Shown: positions 1 through 6,913 of the stretch, piece by piece
Numbering within the stretch: position 1 is the first letter of the stretch
How the letters are laid out: every line of letters starts with the position of its first letter
Assembly: GCA_964616985.1 (NCBI GenBank)
Contig: CAZTVF010000171.1
Location: 1 to 8,440, forward strand
Source: CAZTVF01 sp964616985
Lineage (GTDB): Bacteria > Planctomycetota > Phycisphaerae > SM23-33
Direction: 5' to 3'
Length of the DNA: 8,440 nt
Program-made: the position numbers and the translations under genes
Notes under the pieces: model-generated
Databases searched by the model: none
What the model was told of the DNA's origin: nothing
Seen by the model: the letters and a program-made list of their open reading frames with translations, nothing else

Positions 1-15
1 GCCGTTTGCTGTTTG

Positions 16-43
16 TTTCGGATTTCGTGTTTCGGATTTCGAG
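16..43. repeat. Tandem 14-bp direct repeat (two units)
   Basis: Two adjacent 14-base units, TTTCGGATTTCGTG at 16-29 and TTTCGGATTTCGAG at 30-43, differ at one base. They lie just beyond the 3' end of the minus-strand gene that stops at 63. The stretch is richer in T than the surrounding GC-rich DNA. No function is evident, and the window edge may cut off further units. Confidence 0.75.
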
Positions 44-62
44 TTTGCGACAGCGGTGCCGC

Positions 63-1067
63 TCAAGACGCCGCGCGGATCGAGTACTCGTGCAGCAGTT
101 GCAGGTACGTGCGATACTGCTGCAGCGAAACGCCCGGCGGCGTCTGGTGATCGACGCTGAAGATGAAACCGCCCCCGCGGGCCAGCGGCAACAGGCGGTC
201 GAACTCCGCCCGCATGGCCCGCTCGCCCAGGGGCATGACCATCTTGTCATAGTGGCCGATCATGGCTAGGCGCGGATGGTTGCGACGCAGCAGCGCCCCG
301 TCAACGCCAGCCTGCCGCTCCAGGGGCAGCACGCCATCGCACCCGACCTTCAGCAGCCACGGCATGAGCTGGGTCACGTCGCCGTCGCTGTCGACGATGA
401 TGGTGGTGCCCATCTCCTTGAGCACGGGCACGACCTGGCGGTAATACGGCGCGAGGAACTCGTCGAAGATCGCCTCCGACAGCATGGGCCCGTTGTTGTA
501 GGACATGTCCTCGGCAAAGGTCATGAACGTGGGCTTGCACACGCCGGCCAGGCGGCGAAGGATCCGCACGTGCATGTCGGCGAGGTCCTGGTTGATCATG
601 TGCATCAGCTCGGGGTGGTCGTAGAACGCGTACAGGTGGGGCTCGATGCCCAGCAGCGTCCGCGGGCACCAGAAGAAGCCGTCCAGCGAGATCCAGATGA
701 CGACCTCGCCCTCGTCCTGCCGCTTCCGCCACGCGGCCAGCGAATCCACCGTGGCCTCGTGCGCCTCCAGGATGATCGGCCGGACGGCACGGTAGTCGTC
801 CACGTTGCGGACAAACGGGTGGCCGGGGCCGTCGGTGCGCGGGGCGCGGTGGTTGACCGCCCCCATCCGGACCTGCAGATACGGGTCGAGGCCGAAGTCG
901 CGGCGGATGCCGAAGGCGTCGGCGGCGTCGGGCAGGCCCTCGTTCTGCCACCGCGCGATCGTGAGGTCCCAGTACGGGGCCCATTCGATCTGCGGCAGGC
1001 GGTCGAAGGGCTGGAAGTTCATCACGGCCCGGAAGCGTTCCACGTGGTTCATTGACGTCGATGGCAC
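63..1067 (-). CDS. Uroporphyrinogen decarboxylase-superfamily protein (methyltransferase-like, not classical HemE)
   Basis: This 334-residue cytoplasmic protein looks like a complete UROD-fold (TIM-barrel) member. The N-terminal MNHVERFRAVMNFQPFDRLP resembles the 'ERv.a.l..e..DR.P' opening of UROD/corrinoid methyltransferase-like proteins. Other landmarks are AEDMSYNNGPMLS (residues 185-197), IIVDSDGDV (223-231), ILPLERQAG-type VLPLERQAG (246-254) and FSVDHQTPPGVS (303-314). HemE's N-terminal FPVWLMRQAGR motif is absent, so haem synthesis is unlikely. In the methylcobamide:CoM methyltransferases MtaA/MtbA the equivalent segment carries a zinc-binding His-X-Cys; here it reads Asp226-Ser-Asp228. 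The substrate is unknown. The start is GTG at 1067, chosen because GAGGAAA at 1080-1074 lies at canonical distance. The internal ATG at 1052 (MNHVERF) fits the family's usual N-terminus but is about 23 bases from that site. The gene is divergent from trpD. Family confidence is high; function is not assigned. Confidence 0.85.
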   Translation of the reverse strand: MPSTSMNHVERFRAVMNFQPFDRLPQIEWAPYWDLTIARWQNEGLPDAADAFGIRRDFGLDPYLQVRMGAVNHRAPRTDGPGHPFVRNVDDYRAVRPIILEAHEATVDSLAAWRKRQDEGEVVIWISLDGFFWCPRTLLGIEPHLYAFYDHPELMHMINQDLADMHVRILRRLAGVCKPTFMTFAEDMSYNNGPMLSEAIFDEFLAPYYRQVVPVLKEMGTTIIVDSDGDVTQLMPWLLKVGCDGVLPLERQAGVDGALLRRNHPRLAMIGHYDKMVMPLGERAMRAEFDRLLPLARGGGFIFSVDHQTPPGVSLQQYRTYLQLLHEYSIRAAS

Positions 1068-1073
1068 AATGAG

Positions 1074-1080
1074 TTTCCTC
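1074..1080 (-). promoter_or_regulatory. Shine-Dalgarno site of the UROD-like gene
   Basis: On the minus strand GAGGAAA is followed by six bases and then GTG (1067-1065). Counted from GAGG the spacer is nine bases. This spacing favours the GTG start over the in-frame ATG 15 bases downstream. Confidence 0.6.
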
Positions 1081-1102
1081 AGGGTTCGCGCGCGACTATA
1101 AT
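1074..1102 (+). promoter_or_regulatory. Predicted sigma-70 promoter of trpD
   Basis: A perfect TATAAT stands at 1097-1102. Seventeen bases upstream is a weak -35-like TTTCCT (1074-1079, three of six consensus positions). Transcription would start near 1109 and give a leader of about 30 bases with AAAGG (1127-1131) seven bases before the ATG. The -10 sits in the centre of a CGCGA-N6-TCGCG dyad (1091-1095 and 1102-1106), a possible operator. No attenuator or Trp-codon leader peptide fits in this short leader. Confidence 0.55.
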
Positions 1103-1123
1103 CGCGGCAGCCCCAGGCGGCAA
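1095..1123 (-). promoter_or_regulatory. Predicted divergent promoter of the UROD-like gene
   Basis: On the minus strand TATAGT (1100 down to 1095; five of six consensus bases) is preceded by exactly 17 bases and TTGCCG (1123 down to 1118; four of six). The -10 box overlaps the trpD -10 by four bases on the opposite strand, so the two promoters probably exclude or are coupled to each other. The expected start near 1088 leaves a 20-base leader that includes the GAGGAAA ribosome site. Confidence 0.45.
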
Positions 1124-1138
1124 GACAAAGGTACTTTC

Positions 1139-2176
1139 ATGGCAGAAATGGTCTACAGCGAGCTTCTGAGATCGATCATCGCGGGCAGGCACCTCACTCG
1201 CGACCAGACGCGCTGGGCCTTCACCCAGATCATGGACGGCGCCTGGCCCGACGCCCAGATCGCCGGCCTGCTGGTGGCGCTGGCCGCCAAGGGACACGTC
1301 GCCGACGAGATCGCCGGCGCCGCCCAGGCCATGCGGGAGCACGTCCTGGCCATCGACACCGGCGGGCTGGACGTGATCGACACGTGCGGCACGGGCGGCT
1401 CGGGCGTGAGCACGTTCAATATCTCCACCGCCGCCGCCCTGGTCGCCGCCGGCGCCGGGGTCAAGGTGGCCAAGCACGGCAACAAGACCTCCACGCGTGC
1501 CAGCGGCTCGGCCGACGTCCTGGCCGCCCTGGGCGTGAACATCAACGCCGACTCCCCCGCCGTCGCCCGCTGCCTTCGCCAGGCCGGCGTCTGCTTCTGC
1601 TTCGCCGTCCGCTGCCACCCGGCCATGAAGTTCGCCGCCCCCGTCCGCAAGGCCCTGGGCGTTCGGACGATCTTCAACGTGCTGGGCCCGCTGACCAACC
1701 CCGCCGGCGCGCGGCGCCAGCTCATGGGCGTCTTCGACGGCAGGCTCACCGAGACCATCGCCACCGTGCTGGGCCAACTGGGCTCGCTGCGGGCGATGAT
1801 CGTGCACAGCGACGACGGGCTGGACGAACTGACCACCACCGGCCCCACGAAGGTGTCGGAACTGCGCGACGGGGCGGTGCAGACGCGGACGATCTCGCCG
1901 GAGGAATTCGGCCTGCCGCGTGCGAGGCTGTCCGATCTGCTGGTGACGTCGGCGCAGCAGTCGGCCGACATCATCCGCGAGGTCCTCGCCGGCGCCGCCG
2001 GCCCCGCCCGCGATGTGGTGCTCCTGAACGCCGCCGCCGCCATGGCCATCGCCGACGCCGCCCCCACCATCGCCGCGGCCTTGCCGATGGCAAAGGATTC
2101 GATCGATTCCGGCGCCGCAAGGCGCGCCCTGGAAACGCTCGTCGCCGTCTCCAACGAATCCCGTAGGGACGACTGA
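1139..2176 (+). CDS. trpD: Anthranilate phosphoribosyltransferase
   Basis: TrpD transfers the phosphoribosyl group of PRPP to anthranilate, forming phosphoribosylanthranilate, the second committed step of tryptophan synthesis; it is a cytoplasmic enzyme. The 345-residue length is normal for a stand-alone TrpD with no TrpG fusion. Visible signatures, in order, are the PRPP/pyrophosphate loop DTCGTGGSG (81-89, with Cys and Ser where many homologues read DIVGTGGDG), FNIST (93-97), KHGN (112-115), HPAMKFAAPVR (160-170, anthranilate site; Arg170 is the conserved Arg), RTIFNVLGPLTNP (176-188), and DGLDE (226-230), whose Asp229-Glu230 bind Mg2+. The ATG at 1139 is supported by AAAGG seven bases upstream. 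No other trp gene lies in the window, so trpD is not clustered with trpE/G/C here. The last five codons (SRRDD) and the stop fall in a copy of an intergenic repeat, so the native C-terminus was probably altered; no catalytic residue lies there. Confidence 0.97.
   Translation: MAEMVYSELLRSIIAGRHLTRDQTRWAFTQIMDGAWPDAQIAGLLVALAAKGHVADEIAGAAQAMREHVLAIDTGGLDVIDTCGTGGSGVSTFNISTAAALVAAGAGVKVAKHGNKTSTRASGSADVLAALGVNINADSPAVARCLRQAGVCFCFAVRCHPAMKFAAPVRKALGVRTIFNVLGPLTNPAGARRQLMGVFDGRLTETIATVLGQLGSLRAMIVHSDDGLDELTTTGPTKVSELRDGAVQTRTISPEEFGLPRARLSDLLVTSAQQSADIIREVLAGAAGPARDVVLLNAAAAMAIADAAPTIAAALPMAKDSIDSGAARRALETLVAVSNESRRDD
2159..2176 (+). repeat. REP-like palindrome, copy 1, inside the trpD 3' end
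   Basis: TCCCGTAGGGACGACTGA matches copy 2 (2230-2247) at 17 of 18 bases. Its core is the GTA-centred palindrome TCCC-GTA-GGGA. It is read in frame as Ser-Arg-Arg-Asp-Asp-stop, so the repeat supplies the trpD terminus. Confidence 0.8.
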
Positions 2177-2179
2177 GAA

Positions 2180-2202
2180 TAGCCCAGCACTTCAGTGCTG
2201 GG
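2180..2202 (+). repeat. Palindromic repeat downstream of trpD
   Basis: CCCAGCACTTCAGTGCTGGG at 2183-2202 can form an eight-base-pair stem with a TTCA loop, beginning six bases after the trpD stop. No T tract follows, so it is not a classical intrinsic terminator, though it could stabilise the 3' end of the message. The 21 bases at 2180-2200 recur inverted at 2299-2319 with two mismatches, making the outer arms of a nested inverted repeat. Confidence 0.75.
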
Positions 2203-2229
2203 AGAACTGCGGTCTTCCTGCGTTTTCAG

Positions 2230-2247
2230 TCCCGTAGGGACGGCTGA
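2230..2247 (+). repeat. REP-like palindrome, copy 2
   Basis: TCCCGTAGGGACGGCTGA repeats the trpD tail with one change. It is flanked by TTTCAG (2224-2229), which pairs with CTGAAA (2244-2249), so the whole can fold as a stem enclosing the TCCC/GGGA stem. No long T tract follows. Confidence 0.8.
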
Positions 2248-2259
2248 AACGCTCCAATT

Positions 2260-2273
2260 GTCCCTACGGGACT
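2260..2273 (-). repeat. REP-like palindrome, copy 3 (inverted)
   Basis: Read on the minus strand this is AGTCCCGTAGGGAC, identical to the core at 2229-2242. It faces copy 2 across a short spacer, forming the inner arms of a REPIN-like doublet. Confidence 0.75.
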
Positions 2274-2298
2274 CAACGCACCGAACGCCCTGTAGACG

Positions 2299-2319
2299 CA
2301 GCACTGAAGTCTTGGGCTA
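2299..2319 (-). repeat. Inverted partner of the 2180-2200 palindrome
   Basis: The minus strand matches 2180-2200 at 19 of 21 positions. The mismatches fall in one arm of the local stem, so this copy folds less well than the first. With copies 2 and 3 it closes a nested inverted-repeat cluster of roughly 140 bases. Confidence 0.7.
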
Positions 2320-2354
2320 GTAGTCCTTCCCGCTTGATTCTGGGAGTAACGCCT

Positions 2355-2436
2355 TGGCGGCGGCTTGCCGTTCGGCGCTGTCCGATGTGGGTGGCGCCCC
2401 GGGCTTCTACAGCGCCGAACGGGCAAGCCGCTGCCA
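2355..2436 (-). repeat. ~82-bp palindromic intergenic element, copy 1
   Basis: The element has two outer arms of about 27 bases that are reverse complements apart from a mismatch and a one-base insertion (2355-2381 and 2409-2436), around a spacer of about 27 bases. Its reverse complement aligns to 6965-7045 at 68 of 81 positions plus a one-base indel; the spacer match (GTAGAAGCCC) fixes the inverted orientation. The plus-strand frame open across it encodes no recognisable protein. There is no transposase in or near it, so it looks like a non-autonomous MITE- or REPIN-type element. Confidence 0.75.
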
Positions 2437-2585
2437 GACGCACCCGAGTGTTCGAATGTGCTGAACTACTAGCTGCGCCATACGCCGGGACAGCACGACT
2501 CCATCGCACCCCCGCTTGTGCGCACGCCGCCGGGACATCCCCCTTCTCGCGAACCCGCACGCTCGTCCAACCCACCTATACTTCT
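2437..2585. other. Leader region upstream of the efflux operon, no gene recognised
   Basis: Between the palindromic element and the likely adaptor start I see no conserved protein or RNA gene. TATACT at 2577-2582 could be a -10 box, but the bases 17 upstream (CCCGCA) are not a -35, so this is weak. If used, transcription would start near 2589 and favour one of the later adaptor starts. Confidence 0.35.
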
Positions 2586-3812
2586 TTGAATACGAAGGTC
2601 GCCAAGCCCTGGCGATTGTTGAGGAACCCGGCTTTGATCACTCACCATGCAGTTCAACCGGCCGTCGGGCCGGCGATTCGCGGCATCGTGCTGGCGATTC
2701 TCTGCCTGCTGCCCCTTGGCTGCTCCAAGGGCAACAGCCAGGCCAAGCCCAGCCAGCCCGCGGCGTATGTGACGGTGGCCACGGTTGAAGTGCGCGACGT
2801 GCCGGTGGAACTCGCCAGCTTCGGCACGGTGGAGGCGTTCAACACGATCTCGGTGAAGAACCAGATCGGCGGCATCCTCACCGGCGTGCATTTCAAGGAA
2901 GGCGAGTTGGTGGAGGCGAACGCCCCGCTGTTCACGATCGATCCGCGGCCTTACGAGGCGGCGCTGGAGCGGGCGCAATCGACGCTCGACCGAGACCAGG
3001 TGCAGTTGGGCAGCGCCAGCCGCGAGGCCAAACGTTACGCCGACCTGCTTCAACGGGGCGCGGCCACCGAGGAAGAATACGATCGGGCCAAGGCCACCGC
3101 CGACGCCCTGGCCGCCTCCGTGCGGGGCGACCAGGCGGCGATGGTCTCGGCCCGCCTGGACCTCGACTATTGCCGCATCCGCAGCCCCGTCAAAGGCATC
3201 GCCGGCAAGATCCTCATCGACCGCGGCAACGTCGTGAAGAGCTACGACCTGGCCCTGGTCACGATCAACCAGGTGCAGCCGATCAACGTCACGTTCACCG
3301 TGCCCCAGCAGCACCTGGCCGAACTGCGGCGCTACCACGCCCAGCGGCCGCTGGAGGTGGAGGCAACCATCCCCGGCGACAGTGATCCCCAGCGCGGCAC
3401 GCTGACATTCATCGACAACGCCGTCGACGTGGCCACCGGCACCATCCGCCTGCGCGCGACCTTCGCCAATGAAGACATGCATCTGTGGCCGGGGCAATAC
3501 GTGGACGTGACGGTGCGGCTGACGACGCAGAAGGACGCGGTGCTGGTGCCCACGCAGGCGATTCAGACCGGCCAGGACGGGCCCTTCGTCTTCGTGCTCG
3601 ATGCCAACAGCGTCGCCTCGATGCATCGGGTCAAGGCCGGCAGCACCGTCGGCGATCAGACGGTGGTCACCGACGGCCTGGCCGCGGGGCAGACGATCGT
3701 GACCGATGGCCAGCTCCGCCTGGCCCCGGGCGTCAAGGCGATCGTAAAATCCGCCGCCACCCAGCCGGCCACGCAAGGGGCCGCCGGCGCCGCCCGCGGA
3801 GGCGGGGCATGA
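2586..3812 (+). CDS. RND efflux periplasmic adaptor (membrane fusion protein, MdtA-like)
   Basis: This is the adaptor that links an inner-membrane RND pump to an outer-membrane channel. Counting from TTG 2586 (408 residues), the order is a hydrophobic segment ending in LPLGC (42-46), a lipoyl half-domain (about 88-120, VHFKEGELVEANAPLFTIDP), an alpha-helical hairpin (about 121-190), the second lipoyl half (DLDYCRIRSPVKGIAGKILI, 192-211), a beta-barrel containing DVATGTIRLRATFAN (281-295), and a membrane-proximal domain ending near 390 before an Ala/Gly tail. Cys46 may be lipidated, but the Pro at -3 is unusual for a lipobox. The start is uncertain: TTG 2586, TTG 2616, TTG 2619 and GTG 2688 are all in frame, and none has a good ribosome site. 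GTG 2688 leaves only 11 uncharged residues before the Cys. The upstream ATGs at 2334 and 2385 lie in or before the repeat element and are rejected. The stop overlaps the pump start. Confidence 0.93.
   Translation: MNTKVAKPWRLLRNPALITHHAVQPAVGPAIRGIVLAILCLLPLGCSKGNSQAKPSQPAAYVTVATVEVRDVPVELASFGTVEAFNTISVKNQIGGILTGVHFKEGELVEANAPLFTIDPRPYEAALERAQSTLDRDQVQLGSASREAKRYADLLQRGAATEEEYDRAKATADALAASVRGDQAAMVSARLDLDYCRIRSPVKGIAGKILIDRGNVVKSYDLALVTINQVQPINVTFTVPQQHLAELRRYHAQRPLEVEATIPGDSDPQRGTLTFIDNAVDVATGTIRLRATFANEDMHLWPGQYVDVTVRLTTQKDAVLVPTQAIQTGQDGPFVFVLDANSVASMHRVKAGSTVGDQTVVTDGLAAGQTIVTDGQLRLAPGVKAIVKSAATQPATQGAAGAARGGGA
3798..3802 (+). promoter_or_regulatory. Shine-Dalgarno site of the RND pump
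   Basis: GGAGG lies six bases before ATG 3809, inside the last codons of the adaptor gene. It decides the pump start in a frame that is open much further upstream. Confidence 0.75.
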
Positions 3813-6800
3813 GCATCTCGGCCGTCTTCATCCGCCGGCCGGTGATGACGACGCTGGTGATGAGCGCGATCCTCATCGCCGGGGCCGCGATGTTCACGCT
3901 GCTGCCGGTGAGCGACCTGCCCAACGTGGACTACCCCACCATCGTCATCACAGCCGTCTTGCCCGGGGCCAACCCCGAGACGATGGCGTCGGCGGTGGCC
4001 ACCCCGCTGGAGAAACAATTCTCCACCATCGCCGGCATCGATTCGATGACGGCCACCTGCACGCTGGGCGCCTGCGCCATCACGCTGCAGTTCAACCTCA
4101 GCCGCGACATCGACTCCGCCGCCCTGGACGTGCAGGCGGCCATCTCGCGCGCCAGCCGCCAGCTGCCGCAGGACATGCCCTCGCCGCCGTCGTACCAGAA
4201 GGTCAACCCGGCCGACCAGCCCATCCTCTATCTCGCGCTGACCAGCCCCACGCTGCCGCTATCGCGCCTCGACGAATACGGGCAGACGCTGATGGCCCAG
4301 CGGATTTCGATGGTATCGGGCGTGGCGCAGGTGCAGGTGTACGGCTCGCAGAAGTTCGCCGTGCGCATCCAGCTGGACCCCGAGTCGCTCGCCTCTCGCG
4401 GCCTGGGCATCGACGAGGTCTCGCAGGCCGTGCAGAACGGCAACGTGAACCTGCCCACCGGCGTGCTCTACGGCCTCCACCGCGCGTTCACCATCAACAC
4501 CAGCGGCCAGCTGCTCAATGCCGAGGCGTACCGCCCGCTGGTGGTGGCGTTCCGCAACGGCTACCCGGTGCAGTTGAGCGACCTGGGCCGCGTGATCGAC
4601 AGCGTGGAGAACGACAAGACCGCCGCCTGGTATTGCGACGGCAACACACAGCAGCGGGCCGTGGTGCTGGCCGTGCAGCGACAGCCCGGCACCAACACCG
4701 TCGAGGTCTCCGACGCCGTCAAGGGCCTCCTGCCCACCTTCCGCCAGCAGCTGCCGCCCTCGGTGTCGCTGCACGTGCTGTATGATCGCTCGGCCTCCAT
4801 CGCCGAGTCGGTGCACGACGTGGAGTTCACGCTGCTGCTGACGCTGGGCATGGTGGTGCTGGTGATCTTCCTGTTCCTCCGCAGCGTGCGGGCGACGACC
4901 ATCCCCAGCCTCACGCTGCCGCTGTCCATCGCGGGCACCTTCGGCGTGATGTACATCCTGAATTACAGCGTCGACAACCTCTCGCTGATGGCCCTGACGC
5001 TGTCGGTGGGCTTCGTCGTCGACGACGCCATCGTGATGCTCGAAAACATCTACCGCCACCTCGAGATGGGCAAGGGCCGCATGCAGGCCGCGCTCGACGG
5101 CAGCCGCGAGGTCGGCTTCACCATCGTCTCGATGACGCTCTCGCTGACGGCCGTCTTCATCCCCGTCATGCTCATGCCGGGCATGATCGGGCGGCTGTTC
5201 CGCGAATTCGCCGTCACCATCGGCATGGCCGTGCTGGTCTCGGGCTTCGTGGCGCTGACGCTGACGCCCATGCTGGCCAGCCGCTGGCTGCGGCCGGAGT
5301 CGCAGACGCGGGGCCGCCTCTACGCCTGGAGCGAGCGGGCCTTCAGCGCCGCGGTCCGCGGCTATGGCCGGCTGCTGGCGGCCGTACTGCGCCACCCGCG
5401 CACCACCGTCCTGGTGTCGCTGGCGATGCTGGTGTGGATGGTCCACATGTTCATGACCATCCCCAAGACCTTCCTGCCCAACGAGGATCGCGGCATGCTG
5501 TTCGCCCAGACCGAGGCCGCCCAGGGCATCAGCTACCGATCCATGATGGAGCACCAGCAGGCCCTGGCGCAGGTCGTGCAGCAGGAGGCCGAGGTCGAAT
5601 CGTTCATGTCCTCGGCCGGGCCGCGAGGCAGCTTCGGCGCTACCAACACAGGCTTCATGTTCCTGCGATTGAAGCCCCGCGACCAGCGGACGCACTCGGC
5701 GGACGAGCTGGCGAGCGTCCTTCGCGGCAAGCTCAGCCAGGTGCCGGGCATCAACGCGTACGTGCAGAACCAGCCGCTGATCAACCTGGACCCGCGGCCG
5801 TCGAAGGCGCAGTACCAGTACACTCTGCTGGGCCCCGACACCGACGAACTGTACGCCGCGGCCATGCGGATGGAGCAGGAGATCCGCAAGCTGCCGGGCT
5901 TCATCGACATCTCGAGCGACCTGCAGATGAAGAACCCCCAGGCGAACCTGGACCTGCGGCGAATCAAGGCGTCCACGTACGGCGTGACGGCCGAGCAGGT
6001 GGAAGACTCGCTTTACACCGCGTACGGCTCGCGGCAGATCTCGACGATCTACGCGCCCAATGACCAGTACCATGTGATCATGGAGCTCCTGCCGGAGCAC
6101 CAGATGGACCCGGCCGCCTTGTCGCTGCTGTACATCCGCTCGTCGCGCGGGCAGCTGGTGCCGCTGAAGGTGGCCGCCGACGTGACCACGGGCGTGGGCC
6201 CGCTGTCGGTGAACCACAGCGGCCAGTTGCCGTCGGTGACGATCTTCTTCAACCTCAAGGACGTGACACTGGGCGAGGCGACCAACGCCGTCAACCGGCT
6301 CGCGCAGCGCGTGGTGCCGGCCTCGGTGACGGCCGGTTTCCAGGGGGCGGCCCAGCAGTTCCAATCGTCGGTGGTGACGTTCGGGCTGCTGTTCGCCGGG
6401 GCGCTGCTGGTGATCTACATCGTGCTGGGCATCCTCTACGAGAGCTTCATCCACCCGCTGACGATCCTGTCGGCCCTGCCGTTCGCGTGCTTCGGGGCGG
6501 TGGCGACGCTGATCCTGTTCGGCGTGCCGCTGTCGCTGTATTCGGCCGTGGGCGTCGTGATGCTGATCGGCCTGGTGAAGAAGAATGGCATCATGATGGT
6601 GGACTTCGCCATCTCGGCCCAGGCGCAAGGCAAGAGCCCGCGCGAGGCGATCTACGAGGCCTGCCAGATCCGCTTCCGCCCGATCATGATGACCACGATG
6701 GCGGCCTTGGTGGGCAGCCTGCCCATCGCCATCGGCTACGGCGCCGGGGCCGAGAGCCGCCAACCCCTGGGCCTGGCCGTCGTGGGCGGCCTGCTGTTCT

Positions 6801-6913
6801 CGCAGACGCTCACCCTCTTCGTCACGCCCGTAATCTACCTCTACATGGAGCGGTTCCGCCAACGGTTCGGCGCATCGAAGGTGGAGCGAGAAGTGACCGT
6901 GGCGAAGTCGTAG
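3809..6913 (+). CDS. RND multidrug efflux pump, MdtB/MdtC type
   Basis: This 1034-residue inner-membrane transporter uses the proton gradient to expel substrates through its adaptor and an outer-membrane channel. Length and layout are full-size: TM1 at about 8-30, first porter region to about 338, TM2-6 (about 340-488), TM7 (about 530-550), second porter region to about 855, and TM8-12 (about 856-1012). The proton-relay residues are present: GFVVDDAIVMLENI (401-414) gives Asp405/Asp406, GLVKKNGIMMVDFA (921-934) gives Lys925, and RFRPIMMTT (955-963) gives Arg955 and Thr962, matching AcrB Asp407, Asp408, Lys940, Arg971 and Thr978. The KKN-IMMVDFA and QPLG segments are those of MdtB/MdtC rather than AcrB, pointing to the HAE-1 drug-efflux family and not a metal pump. 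The substrate cannot be told. The gene overlaps the adaptor stop by four bases (ATGA), implying translational coupling. No TolC-like gene and no second pump subunit is in the window. Confidence 0.97.
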   Translation: MSISAVFIRRPVMTTLVMSAILIAGAAMFTLLPVSDLPNVDYPTIVITAVLPGANPETMASAVATPLEKQFSTIAGIDSMTATCTLGACAITLQFNLSRDIDSAALDVQAAISRASRQLPQDMPSPPSYQKVNPADQPILYLALTSPTLPLSRLDEYGQTLMAQRISMVSGVAQVQVYGSQKFAVRIQLDPESLASRGLGIDEVSQAVQNGNVNLPTGVLYGLHRAFTINTSGQLLNAEAYRPLVVAFRNGYPVQLSDLGRVIDSVENDKTAAWYCDGNTQQRAVVLAVQRQPGTNTVEVSDAVKGLLPTFRQQLPPSVSLHVLYDRSASIAESVHDVEFTLLLTLGMVVLVIFLFLRSVRATTIPSLTLPLSIAGTFGVMYILNYSVDNLSLMALTLSVGFVVDDAIVMLENIYRHLEMGKGRMQAALDGSREVGFTIVSMTLSLTAVFIPVMLMPGMIGRLFREFAVTIGMAVLVSGFVALTLTPMLASRWLRPESQTRGRLYAWSERAFSAAVRGYGRLLAAVLRHPRTTVLVSLAMLVWMVHMFMTIPKTFLPNEDRGMLFAQTEAAQGISYRSMMEHQQALAQVVQQEAEVESFMSSAGPRGSFGATNTGFMFLRLKPRDQRTHSADELASVLRGKLSQVPGINAYVQNQPLINLDPRPSKAQYQYTLLGPDTDELYAAAMRMEQEIRKLPGFIDISSDLQMKNPQANLDLRRIKASTYGVTAEQVEDSLYTAYGSRQISTIYAPNDQYHVIMELLPEHQMDPAALSLLYIRSSRGQLVPLKVAADVTTGVGPLSVNHSGQLPSVTIFFNLKDVTLGEATNAVNRLAQRVVPASVTAGFQGAAQQFQSSVVTFGLLFAGALLVIYIVLGILYESFIHPLTILSALPFACFGAVATLILFGVPLSLYSAVGVVMLIGLVKKNGIMMVDFAISAQAQGKSPREAIYEACQIRFRPIMMTTMAALVGSLPIAIGYGAGAESRQPLGLAVVGGLLFSQTLTLFVTPVIYLYMERFRQRFGASKVEREVTVAKS

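Noticed and set aside
52..63. Hairpin AGCGG-TG-CCGCT as terminator of the UROD-like gene
   Set aside because: The stem is short with a two-base loop, and the downstream minus-strand sequence is A-rich, not T-rich.
276..1055. A 259-codon plus-strand frame opposite the UROD-like gene
   Set aside because: It is a His/Val/Asp/Arg-rich shadow frame; the minus strand has family motifs and a ribosome site.
63..1067. Assignment as HemE (uroporphyrinogen decarboxylase proper)
   Set aside because: The N-terminal RQAGR substrate-binding motif is missing; the RQAG at residues 251-254 is in the wrong part of the fold.
2183..2202. Intrinsic terminator for trpD
   Set aside because: The hairpin is good but no T tract follows, and the same sequence recurs inverted nearby as part of a repeat.
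1153..2304. A 383-codon minus-strand frame opposite trpD
   Set aside because: It is Ser/Ala/Arg-rich with no family features, and the opposite strand is unmistakable TrpD.
2469..3776. A 435-codon minus-strand frame opposite the adaptor
   Set aside because: Composition is that of a shadow frame, and the plus strand carries recognisable adaptor domains throughout.
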